Below are positions 22,421-33,740 of a stretch of DNA of 64,000 bases, one piece after another (the first letter of the stretch is position 1; the number at the start of each line of letters is the position of its first letter). The position numbers and the translations under genes are program-made. The notes under the pieces were generated by a model. The model saw only the letters and a list, made by a program, of their open reading frames with translations. It did not search any database and was not told where the DNA came from. Source of the stretch: Siphonodentalium dalli. Its lineage: Eukaryota > Mollusca > Scaphopoda > Gadilida > Siphonodentaliidae. The stretch lies in NCBI GenBank assembly GCA_032622095.1, contig CP136069.1:187041122-187105121 (forward strand). Reading direction: 5' to 3'.

Positions 22421-22932
22421 CGATAAAACATGACAATACTGTCGGAGGCCTGTGACGTGGCTGGCATACCACAGAACAGGGAGTCATCGCAGTAGTGCAA
22501 GATGTGTGGGTTGCCGGACCGCTGTTGAACAACCAATTCCAAAATGTGGAAATTTTTTCAAATGTTGCACATGACATGCCGCAGCCGAAAGAAAACATTT
22601 GTCGAAATAATACAAGTCGTCCAGCTTAAATCCCCACGAGCGAGCAAAGTCCCAGCCCCAAGGGACTGGATGGTGGCAACCGTAGCGGCAAAACTGGTAT
22701 ATGTGACAGTAGTGAACTCGCGTGGAATATGGTCATTGAGTGACTGGCCGGCTGGATCGCCCCGGGAAATTTTGTCGCGAATAGAGCGGGAAACGTGGGT
22801 GCCAAAACCGTCTGCCGCCGTATGAATGGGCAAGGGGGCATCCCAAGGGGAGACCAGCGAGGCAGGGTAACTAAATAAGTCATTACCCGGAGCAGTTCTG
22901 TCTCTGGATGGAGCGGCCGGCCGGCGTATCAT
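22390..22932 (-). pseudogene. DIRS reverse transcriptase, internally deleted
   Basis: Minus-strand translation gives GTHVSRSIRDKISRGDP, then SLNDHIPREFTTVTYTSF and LGAGTLLARGDL, which is the A-motif approach of DIRS polymerases. The residues usually following (about 15-20, with AFRLLPV) are missing. The text resumes at DDLYYFDKC in another frame. The catalytic box appears as LHYCDDSLFCG; the family has LHYLDDFL, so the two aspartates survive. Then GVPIAHEKTVSPTTKLCYLG follows. Dead by deletion and frameshift. Confidence 0.8.
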
Positions 22933-22937
22933 GGAGG

Positions 22938-23573
22938 CTACCCGGGAAGCCTCACGGCGGCTGAGTGAAGATGCGGAGCTGCCAGCTGAACTGCTGCTTT
23001 GACGAGTAGACAGTGGAGAAGCTGACTGAGACCTCGAGTCTTATCGTGGAACTGATGCCGAGGAGATCCGTCCTGCTTGCGACTAGCTTGGCGACGAGGC
23101 TGACGATGAGGCTGACACCGATCTGGAGCGCGACCACGGGACTGGAACCCGGCCACGGTAGTTACGACGTCCGCGTCCAGAACCACGAACTGGTCCGCGG
23201 CGCGATTGCTGCCAACGGCCACGCACCCGTGAATCAGCCACAGACTGCACACTGCGTTAAATACGTGAAGGAGGCATATCACGGCCACTGGAGGCAGACC
23301 CGGCACGAGAAGAGCTGGTAGAGCCAGCCCGCCGATTGCTGCCCGACGAACGGGCGCGGGACCGACCGCGAGACCCCGTACGAACCATGAATTGATTGTT
23401 GCCACCGAACGACAAACACGTGCGCGACCCACGAAATTAGGAAACGCCGACGAAACAAGACGCAAACAGAAGGCACAATGAACAAGATAATAAACAACTA
23501 ATGGAAGGCTGATGATGAAACACGGTGACGGATTGGAACAGATAACAAATGAAGACACAACCGGTCGCGACAC
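22938..23573 (-). pseudogene. Possible DIRS ORF1/gag-like frame
   Basis: An open frame of 211 codons lies immediately upstream of the reverse transcriptase in the right orientation. Its C-terminal half is Arg/Gln/Pro rich (DRCQPHRQPRRQASRK), compatible with a nucleic-acid-binding gag-like protein. Overlapping plus-strand frames are also open because of the GC-rich composition, so this assignment rests on position only. Confidence 0.35.
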
Positions 23574-23599
23574 GTAGAATTTAAGAATGACTTACAATT

Positions 23600-24053
23600 C
23601 ATGTCGACGGAAGGTTACAATACACTGATGCCATTTTTGCTTCTCGTTGTAGAACCGAAAATTTCCATTTTCGACCTATTTTTGGACCCAATGGTGCTCC
23701 TTTAATAAATATGAGACCATATTTGTTGGCGCCCGACAACCTAGATGAACGACAAGGCAGATTTGTCGGGTTTGGGCACAATATGAGAGTAAAGCGTGAC
23801 GTCAGTATGGACCATACCCTAAAATATGATGCAAAATCGGACCAGATTCGGGTCAAACGAAGTTAAATTGCCCCTGTTAGATGACAGGTTGACAAAAAAG
23901 CCTACCATGTAAGCTTGCAGAAATGGCTCAACTATCCAACGCGCACAGATTTCGGCCAATAAATGTATTCTTGTGAAGGGACAATTTTGGTTTTCTGTCA
24001 AGGCAATATAACATCGTTTCGGCCACTTTCTTGACTTTCCAGTGGCCACTATA
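23600..24053. other. No gene; solo MITE-like end
   Basis: GGAAGGTTACAATACAC at 23614-23630 repeats the terminal sequence of the MITE starting at 24054, which suggests a broken further copy. Otherwise nothing is recognised. Confidence 0.4.
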
Positions 24054-24502
24054 GGTTACAATACACCAAATACAAATTAGTAGAGTGATTTCCCCTGGCA
24101 CTACCAAGCTAGGATCAGCATAACAAAATATGGCAGCTGAATGGTCAATGATACATGGATGAAAAGTGCACGAAAAAATGCACAAATGTGTTTCCCGTCG
24201 AGAAACATCAAATATAACCACATGGTAAACGGTTATGGCTGTGCAAATGGCGAATAATTTATGGGAGGTGTTTGCGTTTTTTTCGATGTCATTTTGTTCT
24301 CAATTTTAAGGGTAGTGTGACGATTGTCAAGCTGCAGTGTGGTTTACCACGTTCACAAGTACTTTTGGGCACATTTCTGTGTGTCTAAAAGGACGTTCTT
24401 TAATTTCAAATACTCGTGCAGGGTCAAAGCTTGCCTGCAAATACAGGCCAGCGGGATTTGTTAACGCCGAGGCCTATGTAAATCATTTGGTGTATTGTAA
24501 CC
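24054..24502 (-). mobile_element. MITE, GGTTACA family, subfamily 2
   Basis: Ends are GGTTACAATACACCAAAT at both sides in inverted orientation (24054 and 24502), and the element is 449 bases long. Read from the right end it continues ACATAGGCCTCGGCGTTAAC, matching the subterminal block CATAGGCCTCAGTGTCAAC of copies 1 and 2 at the same distance from the end. It is a sister family rather than a copy: the first 7 bases and the block at 28-45 are conserved, while the interval differs. Confidence 0.8.
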
Positions 24503-24880
24503 GGAAGGAAGCAGCATTCCGGGCGAATGTAAAATGCGGATTTTAAGTTCTGCTGATATGGAACGGATCATACCGAAACCCGGAATGTCTGCCGGACGAA
24601 ATAGATCGGACAATCACATAAATCACCCCGAACTTATCAGCCCTGTGTGCATTAACTAAACGGGTTTATATAATTCATATGTACTTTGTTTGCACCTACT
24701 AGATGCGTGCAACATTCGACGAGATTATTCTACCGCGAATTACTTAATTCCAATGTTGATTCAAAATAACATATTCAATTCAATTATACATATTAATGAC
24801 CATAGCAGAGAAAATAAATATTGATTAATTTTATGGCATACAAGTTGGTCAATTGTTCGCTTATCAACATAAATGGAGAT
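24503..24880. other. No gene seen
   Basis: Nothing recognised. Confidence 0.5.
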
Positions 24881-24884
24881 TGTT

Positions 24885-25475
24885 TCGTGAGCTGTAGTTG
24901 ACGATTAACCATAACTATGGGTGTGGTTATCTCATGGTCCTCTTTGGTCTTGCGATGCATTAAGACCCGGTGCTGAGTTACACTACTCTTTTTCGCATTA
25001 CTCAAACTTTCATAGCTAAAACAAAGCGTTTTGAACAAACCCATGTATAATATCATGGTTAATCTCGACAATCATATTCAAACTCACTGAATTCTAGGCT
25101 TTTCTTCGTAACCGACATTGGAATACAGATGAAAACTCGACACTCGCAGCACACACACACTCTGCACTACTATTTATAAACATTTTGTGCTATATCTGCT
25201 ATGTTTCTTTATGTATGTTCCATGATAGTATCAGGAGATGGGCAAATTGTAAGTTTTGTAACTTGTGCCCCGATCCGTATGTATATTATCTTTCTAGATA
25301 CATTAAAATATGTTTAAAGTAAAGTAAAAAGGGTGCTGAGTTATCACGACTCAATCAATGGGGTATTCATGCCTCTCCGTGGTAACGTGGGTATTCATGC
25401 CTCTCCAATGGAGTCTCCGCGGTCACGTCTCCAGTCTGGATCCGCAAATTCTCAATTATGATGCAATGGCTGCGG
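24885..25475 (+). repeat. Dispersed repeat, copy A (copy B at 63.7 kb)
   Basis: GTGAGCTGTAGTTGACG, a GGTCCTCTTTGGTCTTGCGATGC-like stretch, TGAGTTATCACGACTCA, and CATGCCTCTCCGTGGTAACG appear in the same order as at 63715-63895. Copy A has about 350 extra bases between the second and third blocks, and a doubled GTATTCATGCCTCTCC. Confidence 0.65.
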
Positions 25476-26147
25476 ACACACGTACCACAGTAGCGATGTC
25501 ATAGTAGTTGTGACAATTTATTATGGTGGAGTTTTGTGACAATTGGTCGTCATAATTAATATGCCATAGAAAGCTATGTCGCCCTCTGCAAATTCGCACA
25601 ATGAGTCTACAAAGCTTTACCAGCGACGGTCGATATCTCAAGGATGTTTCTACCTGTGAATGTCTTGTCGCTGTTGATCTTCACTCAACACGCAGTGATA
25701 TAATATTTTGCATGCTAACACACAAGTCCACTTGATAACTTAATGAATACACCAATTCTGTCAACAGCCATGATTGTTCTTATTAATGAAATTAATATAA
25801 GTAGATAAACATGCATGCATTGAGATCATATAAAAAACGTACACATGCATAATATGAGTCAATGAGGAATTGCCACCAGGCCACGGTCAAACACAATTCT
25901 GGACGATCTATCGTGCAATTATATATATCGTAGTGAATACAATTGAGCAAAACGTAATGAGTAGAGATCAATCTTGGTGAAACGTAATAGCTTAATTCGT
26001 CCAATCGACTCATTGTGCGGAAACTCAGCGGGCAACATGACTGGCTATGGCATATTAATTATGACGAACAATTGTCACCAAACTCCATCATAATAAATGG
26101 TCACACCTACTATGCCATCGCTACTGTGATACGTGTGTCCGCAGCCA
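25465..26147. repeat. Inverted pair of about 155-bp segments
   Basis: 25465-25620 (minus) and 25998-26147 (plus) share GACTCATTGTGCG, CTATGGCATATTAATTATGA, CAATTGTCAC and GTGTGTCCGCAGCCA in the same order, at about 80% identity by eye. Spacing is about 380 bases. The translated halves both read LWHINYD-Q-S-NS-IIN. Confidence 0.75.
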
Positions 26148-26347
26148 ATGTGACAAAAAACAACAGATTGGTTTACTTCTTAAACTTACTTAGCCGGAAA
26201 GGCGATGGAAATAAACGATATGTCATTATGTTATTTAAAGAGAGCGGATTTAATAAACCACATTACTCCAAAATGCCATGCGATGATATGGGTGTCAAAC
26301 GAATGGCCAATGCCATCGAAACTGCAGCAATAGATATGTTTCGTTAA
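26015..26347 (+). CDS. Unrecognised open frame, repeat-derived
   Basis: 110 codons. The first 45 codons lie in the inverted repeat and have a diverged counterpart at 25465-25620. The rest (VYFLNLLSRKGDGNKRYVIM and on) is unique here. Conservation of the reading frame between the two copies is suggestive but could be chance. No domain is recognised. Confidence 0.2.
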   Translation: MRKLSGQHDWLWHINYDEQLSPNSIIINGHTYYAIATVIRVSAANVTKNNRLVYFLNLLSRKGDGNKRYVIMLFKESGFNKPHYSKMPCDDMGVKRMANAIETAAIDMFR

Positions 26348-26924
26348 CTCACGTATACCAGTTTAGATATTCGTCGACATTAACTTTATGTCGGGAAAAA
26401 AATGTTTCGCAAACAATGGCGAAGACGAGTAGGCTTATTGTACTCGACAACTGTTGGTTAACCATACACTATGATATTTCAGCTTCGTACAGTCTACTGT
26501 ACAAAGCACGCTGTTCACAATAATATGCTATTCTATTCGACCAATTGATGATACGATGTGATGTCGACATGTTACATAGGGGACGACTGTGTGATACAAC
26601 AAACATATACATGTATTTGTTTGAGTGTCTGTATATTTAAAAGACGTTTTTGGTCAAAACTGTTAAACTGAAGCCCTATCCGTTATCGCGGTTAGAGTTT
26701 CGTGGTTAGAACCCTGAACCCTGAACCTAAATGTTTGTTTGCGAAAGCTCACTAATAACCCACTGACGCAATTCGAATCAGGACAAAATTTATCAATTCC
26801 CTTAGTATGTCGGCCATGGTTGAATGGTCCTGCTAATCTGCTGCTATGTTGGTCCACGGGTCCTGCTGAATTGCTCTGATGCTAGTAAGACAAAATGACG
26901 CTGTTAAGAAAAAAGAATCATTAT

Positions 26925-27375
26925 GTTTTTCGAAGTTTGGGCGAATCAAGGGAAAATCCGTTCTATGCGTAATGCATTTAATGCATATGGTAACATATTT
27001 TAATAATAGCTGTGTTAGTATTTGCAAAACGGCCATAATTGAAATATCTGCTCGCGTCGTGTTGTAAATACCAACGCAGCTATTATTAGACATTTAAAAA
27101 TAAATTTATTCTTCAATTTTGTATACGAACACTGCCCTTTTTTCAAATCACTCGGATTAACCAAATAATGCAGAATTTACCACTTTAGAACAAATGCCGA
27201 CTTAATAGAAATTCAGCAGGACCCACAAGCATCACAGTATGTATAATTATCAGGACCCCTTAACCAGGACCCCTTAACCAGTGGGGTTTTCTGCATTTAC
27301 GTATAATTATCAGGACCCCTTAACCAGTGGGGTGTTCTGCATTTACCGACCTTTACCGGAAACCAATGTGAGCGA
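26925..27375 (+). repeat. Segmental duplication, copy 1
   Basis: Shares with 29205-29600 the ordered blocks AACATATTTTAATAAT / TGTGTTAGTAT, TCGTGTTGTAAATACCA, AAATCACTCGGATTA, AGGACC-CTTAACC and TTTACCGACCT. It includes a local doubling of AGGACCCCTTAACCAG (27250-27330). Confidence 0.7.
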
Positions 27376-27452
27376 CAAGCAATCAATACTGCGAGATAAA
27401 AACAAGGCATTGCATGACATCAGAATAAAATATATAAAAATAAACTGCATTG

Positions 27453-27942
27453 ATACGGATTAAAAATTAAACTTAAAATAAAAAATAAAGGTTTAAAAAA
27501 TATATAGGCGCATAAGATACTATGGGTGGCGGGATGGGATGGTGGGTGGGTACTACCTATATACGAGCGCCTGCGACGCATAAGATACTATGGGTGGCGG
27601 GATGGGATGGTTGGTGGGTACTACCTATATACGAGCGCCTGCGACGCATAAGATACTATGGGTGGCGGGATGGGATGGTTGGTGGGTACTACCTATATAC
27701 GAGCGCCTGCGACGCATAAGATACTATGGGTGGCGGGATGGGATGGTTGGTGGGTACTACATATATACGAGCGCCTGCGACGCATAATATACTATGGGTG
27801 GCGGGATGGGATGGTTGGTGGGTACTACCTATATACGAGCGCCTGCGACGCATAAGATACTATGGGTGGCGGGATGGGATGGTGGTTGGGTTGGTACGGA
27901 TTAAAAAATAAACTTAAAATAAAAAATAAAGGTTAAAAAAAT
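27453..27942. repeat. 68-bp tandem repeat framed by a 48-bp direct repeat
   Basis: About six copies of a 68-base unit (starting CATAAGATACTATGGGTGGC, containing GGGTACTACCTATATACGAG) fill 27509-27893. The array is bracketed by near-identical direct repeats beginning TACGGATTAAAAA (27453-27500 and 27894-27942), each ending in an A-rich AAATAAAGGTT stretch. Open frames of 60-65 codons across it are artefacts. Confidence 0.93.
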
Positions 27943-28401
27943 CTCGATAAATGAGACATAATTATACAAGTACATGTAAGTGAGACATAATTATACAAGT
28001 ACATCTAAGTGCATTTTCTGTATAACAAATGCTCTTGGCTGACAACAACATCACGTCCATTGACCCGGTCCATATACATAGAGAGCTTTGTATGGTGTCG
28101 CTACACGTGCTGGAAAAGCAAATATAAGCATATACGACTCTGTTCAAAGTCAAACGTCGACCTGCGTATAAATATCATACAATATTAGTCTTGCGCTATT
28201 TACAGTATACATGTAATTCTGTATCTGTATTTATATACGCAATATATGATGGCCACGCACTTATTTGTATCTGAGCGCGTATATGCATCTAATAATATTG
28301 TGTGACTCGAACTTAGCATCCAGCACATTATCATGTTAGGCCAGCATTATAACTCTGTTACTGTATATTAACCTACAGTAATGCCTTAAATAATCGACTG
28401 C

Positions 28402-29042
28402 TTAAAGGGGTACTGTACACAGAGATAGGCAATTTTTTTATTTACTCCCATTGACATAACTTTTAAGTTAGATTGTGTTCGTGTTTTTATGAGTTTCGTA
28501 TAAACCTAATTTAGCGACGAAAATATTGATCTTGGAAATAAAAATATTACGATTTCAAACTACGCGCCATGTTTTTGACCTTCACCGGAGAAGACGCAGT
28601 TTGCAGGATGAACCGGAAGTTCAATTGATGCCTGCAATCTCTTCCATCGAACAATCTCACCCCCTATAAAAAATACTTGACGCTTTATGAATCTTGTTTC
28701 TTCTCTTTTTTCCAAATTGGTTATAGCGGGACTTCCTTTTGCATGTAACATGTTTTGTTCGCAACTCAATAATGTTCGTCGTAAACGGCCGTCGATAAAA
28801 GACACCCAACATGTGAGATTTCAAGAACGGTAACTCGTAATGGCATAATTCGCCATTTTATGACTCCAGCCATAAATTCATTTATATTAAATAATTCAAT
28901 TTGACTTTTATGATAGCCTGTTAACCGGAACGTTTTCAGTAGACATCGTCGACTCAAATACGTTATTTTAAATTATAATATTGATATTAGATCGCAATTG
29001 TTACCCAAAATTTATTGAAATTGGCGTACAGTACCCATTTAA
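28402..29042. mobile_element. Possible MITE with TTAAAGGGGTACTGTAC ends
   Basis: TTAAAGGGGTACTGTAC at 28402-28418 pairs with GTACAGTACCCATTTAA at 29026-29042 with one or two mismatches. The same terminus occurs alone at 8200. No transposase is seen. Confidence 0.55.
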
Positions 29043-29073
29043 TCACAGCAGAATTATGGGTAACTTTTCAGGA

Positions 29074-29164
29074 TTTAGTCGGAAAAATGGCTTGTTGCCA
29101 TTCATCGGAAATATCTCACTGAGAGCTTTCCGGCGAATGACAACAAGCCATATTTCCGACTAAA
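29074..29164. repeat. Foldback hairpin, 38-bp arms
   Basis: TTTAGTCGGAAAAATGGCTT (29074) pairs with the complement ending AAGCCATATTTCCGACTAAA (29164). Arms have about four mismatches and the loop is about 13 bases. Confidence 0.85.
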
Positions 29165-29204
29165 TAACTGATGACGTAAATCTTATCAGGTTTTCATTTT
29201 CGCG

Positions 29205-29600
29205 GTTTGTGTTCATTTGGATTAATCGAGGAACAACCATTTTATGTACAATTCATTCAAGACATGTATATTGTAAAATATTTTAATAATGACTGTGTTA
29301 GTATTGCAAAGAGACGCTCATGGATATATCTATTTATGTCGTGTTATAAACACCAGCGCCGCCATTTTATAAATTCTTTTAAATAAATATGTTCTTGAAC
29401 GTTTCATTCAGACAATCGCCTTTCCACAAATCGCTCGGATTAGCAAACACGGAAAAATTCACAACTTTATAAAATGCTAGGGTATAATATTAATTCAGTA
29501 GGATCCACCAACATCACATCATAATTAGCAGGACCACTTAACCGTGAGAATCTTCTGTGTTTACCGACCTGTATCGGGGACATGTGTGACGATGAGTATG
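29205..29600 (+). repeat. Segmental duplication, copy 2
   Basis: Counterpart of 26925-27375 in direct orientation, about 2.25 kb away, with roughly 70-75% identity by eye. It lacks the local doubling seen in copy 1. Confidence 0.7.
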
Positions 29601-29963
29601 CAGTGTCGTGGGATAACAACAATGATGTGGTATCCGTTTCCAGTATAAGACAAGGGCACACTTCATCGGGAATCACAATGTATTCTCGATTATCATGCGT
29701 TAACTGACCTCTGTCCGCGACTACGCAAGCGACGATTACATAAGATTGCGGTTAGCCAACAAGGCCGTGGTCTTCGTTTGCAGGAAGACAGGGGCAATCT
29801 TCGAAATCTACTCTCTGAAATCACGACTGTCTGCAAGAAAACAAATCAAACATTTTCCATTGCATTTTTTTAGTTTTTAATAGCCATTTGCAGAGCTAAT
29901 ATTTTATCGAGTGAATGACCAAAACAACATAAAATCAACAGACGTGTGCAATAATCTGGCTGG

Positions 29964-31425
29964 CATAAACACTCCACACTGATTCATCATAAACACTCCA
30001 CAATGATTCATCATAAACACACCACACTTATTTATCTTATGGCAGTCATAAACACACCGCACTGATTCATCATAAACACACCACACTGATTCATCATAAA
30101 CACTCCACAATGATTCATCATAAACACACCACACTGATTCATCATAAACACACCGCACTGATTCATCATAAACACACCACACTGATTCATCATAAACACA
30201 CCACACTTATTTATCTTATGGCAGTCATAAAACACTCCACACTGATTCATCATAAACACTCCACAATGATTCATCATAAACACACCGCACTGATTCATCA
30301 TAAACACACCACACTGATTCATCATAAACACATCACACTGATTCATCGTAAACACACCGCACTGATTCATCATAAACACTCCACACTGATTCATCTTATG
30401 GCAGTCATAAACACTCCACACTGATTCATCTTGTGGCAGTAATAAACACTCCACACTGATTCATCATAAACACTCCACAATGATTCATCATAAACACTCC
30501 ACACTGATTCATCGTAAACACACCGCACTGATTCATCATAAACACTCCACACTGATTCATCTTATGGCAGTCATAAACACTCCACACTGATTCATCTTGT
30601 GGCAGTAATAAACACTCCACACTGATTCATCATAAACACACCACACTGATTCATCACAAACACACCACTCTGATTCATCATAAACACACCACACTGATTC
30701 ATCATAAACACTCCACACTGATTCATCATAAACACACCACACTGATTCATCATAAACACTCCACACTGATTCATCATACACACGCCACACTGATTCATCA
30801 TAAACACACCACACTGATTCATCATAAACACACCACACTGATTCATCATAAACACACCACATTGATTCATCTTATGGCAGTCATAAACACTCCACACTGA
30901 TTCATCATAAACACACCACACTGATTCATCATAAACACACCAAACTGATTCATCATAAACACACCACACTGATTCGTCGAAAACACTCCACACTGATTTA
31001 TCATAAACACTCCACACTGATTCATCATAAACACTCCACACTGATTCATCTTTATAAACACACCACACTGATTCATCATAAACACACCACACTGATTCAT
31101 CATAAAAACACCACACTGATTCATCATAAATACACCACACTGATTCATCATAAACACTCAACACTGATTCATCATAAACACTCCACACTGATTCATCATA
31201 AACATACCACACTGATTCATCATAAACACTCCACACTGATTCATCATAACCACACCACACTTATTTATCTTATGGCAGTCATAAACACTCCACACTGATT
31301 CATCAAAAACACACCACACAGATTCATCATAAACACTCCACACTGATTCATCATAAACACACCACACTGATTCATCATAAACACTCCACACTGATTCATC
31401 ATAAATACACCGCACTGATTCATCT
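29964..31425. repeat. 24-bp tandem repeat, about 60 copies
   Basis: The unit is CATAAACACTCCACACTG plus ATTCAT, with CTCC/CACC variants. About eight units carry a short insertion giving CTTATGGCAGT or CTTGTGGCAGT (near 30035, 30216, 30395, 30430, 30561, 30598, 30870, 31268). The spacing of these marks a higher-order period of about 165-180 bases in the first half. Because 24 is divisible by three, very long frames (up to 222 codons, octapeptide MNQCGVFM) are open on the minus strand; no start context or flanking exon supports translation. Confidence 0.96.
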
Positions 31426-31860
31426 TTTCAGACAAAATGTTGTTTTATTGTGATTTTCCACCAAAAAATAGTTCGTCAAATGGCTCATATTTTTGTGAGG
31501 GTATATGAACAGATGTTGTTATATATGGTGCTAGAGCATACATTGTTTATAAATGATTATGAAGTTTTTCCTTCAAATTGATAGTTTGAAATTGCGATTT
31601 TTTGTCAGAAATGATTCGTCCTTATTCCTTTGTGTTCATTGACGTTTGTTCGAGAACATGTAGGCGATAAATTAGATCGTGGATGCGAGGCCGCCACATT
31701 GGTTTCCGTTTTCGCGAGTTATTCCTTATTCTTCCGTATCTTTCTCTGTCAAATATATATGCAAGCGACGGGTTAACAAGGTGGTGGGTAATTAACAAAT
31801 GTCATAGTTTCATTTTCCATTTGCAAGAAAGCAACGACGCACTGTATCGGGCAGAACCAT
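31426..31860. other. No gene seen
   Basis: Nothing recognised. Confidence 0.5.
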
Positions 31861-31861
31861 G

Positions 31862-32035
31862 AATTGTCCGTTACTATCCTACTATACACTTACCGACCTA
31901 CATGTACAAATGTATATGTCAGACGTATCAGGGTTAATGCACTACTGTACACTTACCGACCTATCTCCGTACCTATGTGCACTATTATACACTTAAACGA
32001 CCTATGTCCGCACATATGTGCACTATTATACCCTT
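31862..32035. repeat. About three diverged tandem units
   Basis: ACTATACACTTACCGACCT recurs as ACTGTACACTTACCGACCT and ATTATACACTTAAACGACCT, each followed by a TCCG-AC-TATGTGCACTA stretch. Confidence 0.7.
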
Positions 32036-32040
32036 ACTAA

Positions 32041-32806
32041 TTCAATTAAATTCAATTCATTTACTCTTCATCATGTTAGATATTACAGAGTATGTGCATA
32101 ATTATAATATAATAACACGTGTATAGTATATAGCGTGCAATGCATAATGAGTTTTGAGTGATTATTCTGTGCAAGATATAACACAATATATAGTGAAATT
32201 CAAAATTTCTTTAATTCAACAACCCATGGTGGTGTTCTAACGTGCATGTGCGGTTATAGAATGCAACAGTAGAGCCTAAAGAATGGCATAACCCTTTTAA
32301 TGAATAGTGAATGATTTTGTGTTCTCTTCCCTTTTCCCGAATTGAATAGTTGATTCAGTTTAATAATATTCGGTTTTTGGTGGAAGTAGTGTTTGATATA
32401 TCTCTCTCGTAGTCTGTAGTGCAGGGCATTTTAAAATTACATGGAATTCATCACCGAGTTCTAAATTACATAAATTACACTTTCTGTCTGAATAATCTGA
32501 ACCTACCCAGGATCCCGATTCAACTGGTAAGTAGTGGTTTCTGACCCTGAACCGTAACATGGCGGTTACTAAGTTATTGTATATACTCGATATATATGTC
32601 TCACGACCGAAATTTATCTTTATAATTCGATAGAATGCATATTTATTTGATATGGACATGGTGCCTCTCCATTCTTGAATAAAAACATCTTCTACCGATC
32701 CATGTCCGAGACATATGTCACGGTTAATGGACGGGCGACAGGACAGAAGGTCAAGCACCGGGCGGTGGCGAAACATTTTAGTACCGAGTGCCCAGTCGCG
32801 CCTCAA
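32041..32806 (-). pseudogene. LINE 3' fragment with C-terminal zinc motif
   Basis: An open minus-strand frame of 148 codons (32360-32806) encodes the region after the reverse transcriptase. It includes YNNLVTAMLRFRVRNHYLP and CNLCNLELGDEFHVILKC (C-x2-C-x8-H-x4-C), the motif found in many animal non-LTR elements. The 3' UTR runs down to a TTGAATTTAATTGAA tail at 32041-32060. It lacks the catalytic domains, so it is a 5'-truncated dead copy, probably of the same family as 1261-1760. Confidence 0.85.
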
Positions 32807-32939
32807 TTAACTGACTTGAATCGCAGTTTTAGAAAACGCAGTAAGGAACTACTTTGTTACATATTTAAAAAAGTAGATACCACTCGACAAATGAGACATA
32901 TAGTAGGGGCTCTTAGATCCTAAAAATGGCCAAAATGTG

Positions 32940-33705
32940 CAAAATTGGATAAAATCATGAAACTTGGTATCTATTATATATTTTGAAAGATCTGTGTGTG
33001 TATGTGTTTGTTTGTGTGTTTGAAATCGATGGACTCCAAAACGACTAAGCCAATTTCGATGAAATTTGGTATTTGGATGTGTTTTCGGCCGGAGACGAAC
33101 ATAGGCATATTTATTTGTCCGTGCGAGGTCAACTTTTCACGTGCGGAGGTCAAATCTATTTTTACGCCGTTTTTGCGCTAATATATTTCAGTTCGGTGCT
33201 CACAAATCGATTCGATATAGCGCGAATAATAAATTGCCAGTCATATAATTTGCACGGTTAGAATCTGTGTGGCTTCATCTTTCCAACGATATATAATATG
33301 TATGTATCCGTTTTAGTTATCTGCCTCAATTATTAGGTACAAGTGGTACGGGGATCTTTTATCAGGATAAAATCACTGCGTAACTTCTATGACGTCGTCA
33401 GAGGTCATAAAGTTAGATTACGTTAACTCTCACCCTGCCGATGCATTTGACTGTGTCGCGTTAACTCATCACAGGCCGAGGTATCCGCAAATGACATTGG
33501 GCTATATATCTCGCAAACGGGTGTAGCTATCGACTTGAAATTTGGTATGTGAATGTATCTTGCCCCGGATACGAATTTTATCGGGTCGCCGAGCACGTGC
33601 GACACCAGCTTCGCGCATGCGCAGACCAGATCTAGGAAACGGGTGGAGCAATCGACTTGAAATTTGGTTTTTTAATAGCCCGGACGAAGTCGGGTCACCT
33701 TCTAG
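32940..33705 (+). mobile_element. Helitron-like non-autonomous element
   Basis: It ends CCCGGACGAAGTCGGG (hairpin, 33679-33694), then eight bases, then CTAG followed by T (33702-33706). A GC-rich hairpin close to a CTRR end inserted before T is the Helitron 3' signature. The motif CGA-TTGAAATTTGGT recurs inside at about 33055, 33535 and 33653, so the element has internal repeats. The 5' end was not defined; 32940 is approximate. Confidence 0.55.
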
Positions 33706-33740
33706 TATATATATATAGTTCATAATATGGGGGTCAATAT

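Larger units (their letters stand above)
21130..23573 (-). mobile_element. Decayed DIRS-type (tyrosine recombinase) retrotransposon
   Basis: In minus-strand order it holds an N-terminal open frame, a DIRS reverse transcriptase, the DIRS RNase H region, and the first part of a tyrosine recombinase. This is the order of DIRS-like elements, which use a recombinase rather than an integrase. GC content is clearly higher than in the surroundings. Frameshifts, an internal deletion in the reverse transcriptase and loss of the recombinase catalytic part show it is dead. Its low-coordinate end adjoins MITE copy 2. Confidence 0.85.

Noticed and set aside
21452-23321. Plus-strand frames of 93-126 codons
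   Set aside because: They are antisense to the DIRS frames and stay open because of GC-rich composition.
27522-27911. Four overlapping 60-65 codon frames
   Set aside because: Same peptide shifted by one 68-bp unit; each unit ends in a stop, so these are satellite artefacts.
29904-31415. Open frames up to 222 codons on the minus strand, and 104 codons on the plus strand
   Set aside because: They are by-products of a 24-bp repeat unit; several frames are open at once on both strands.
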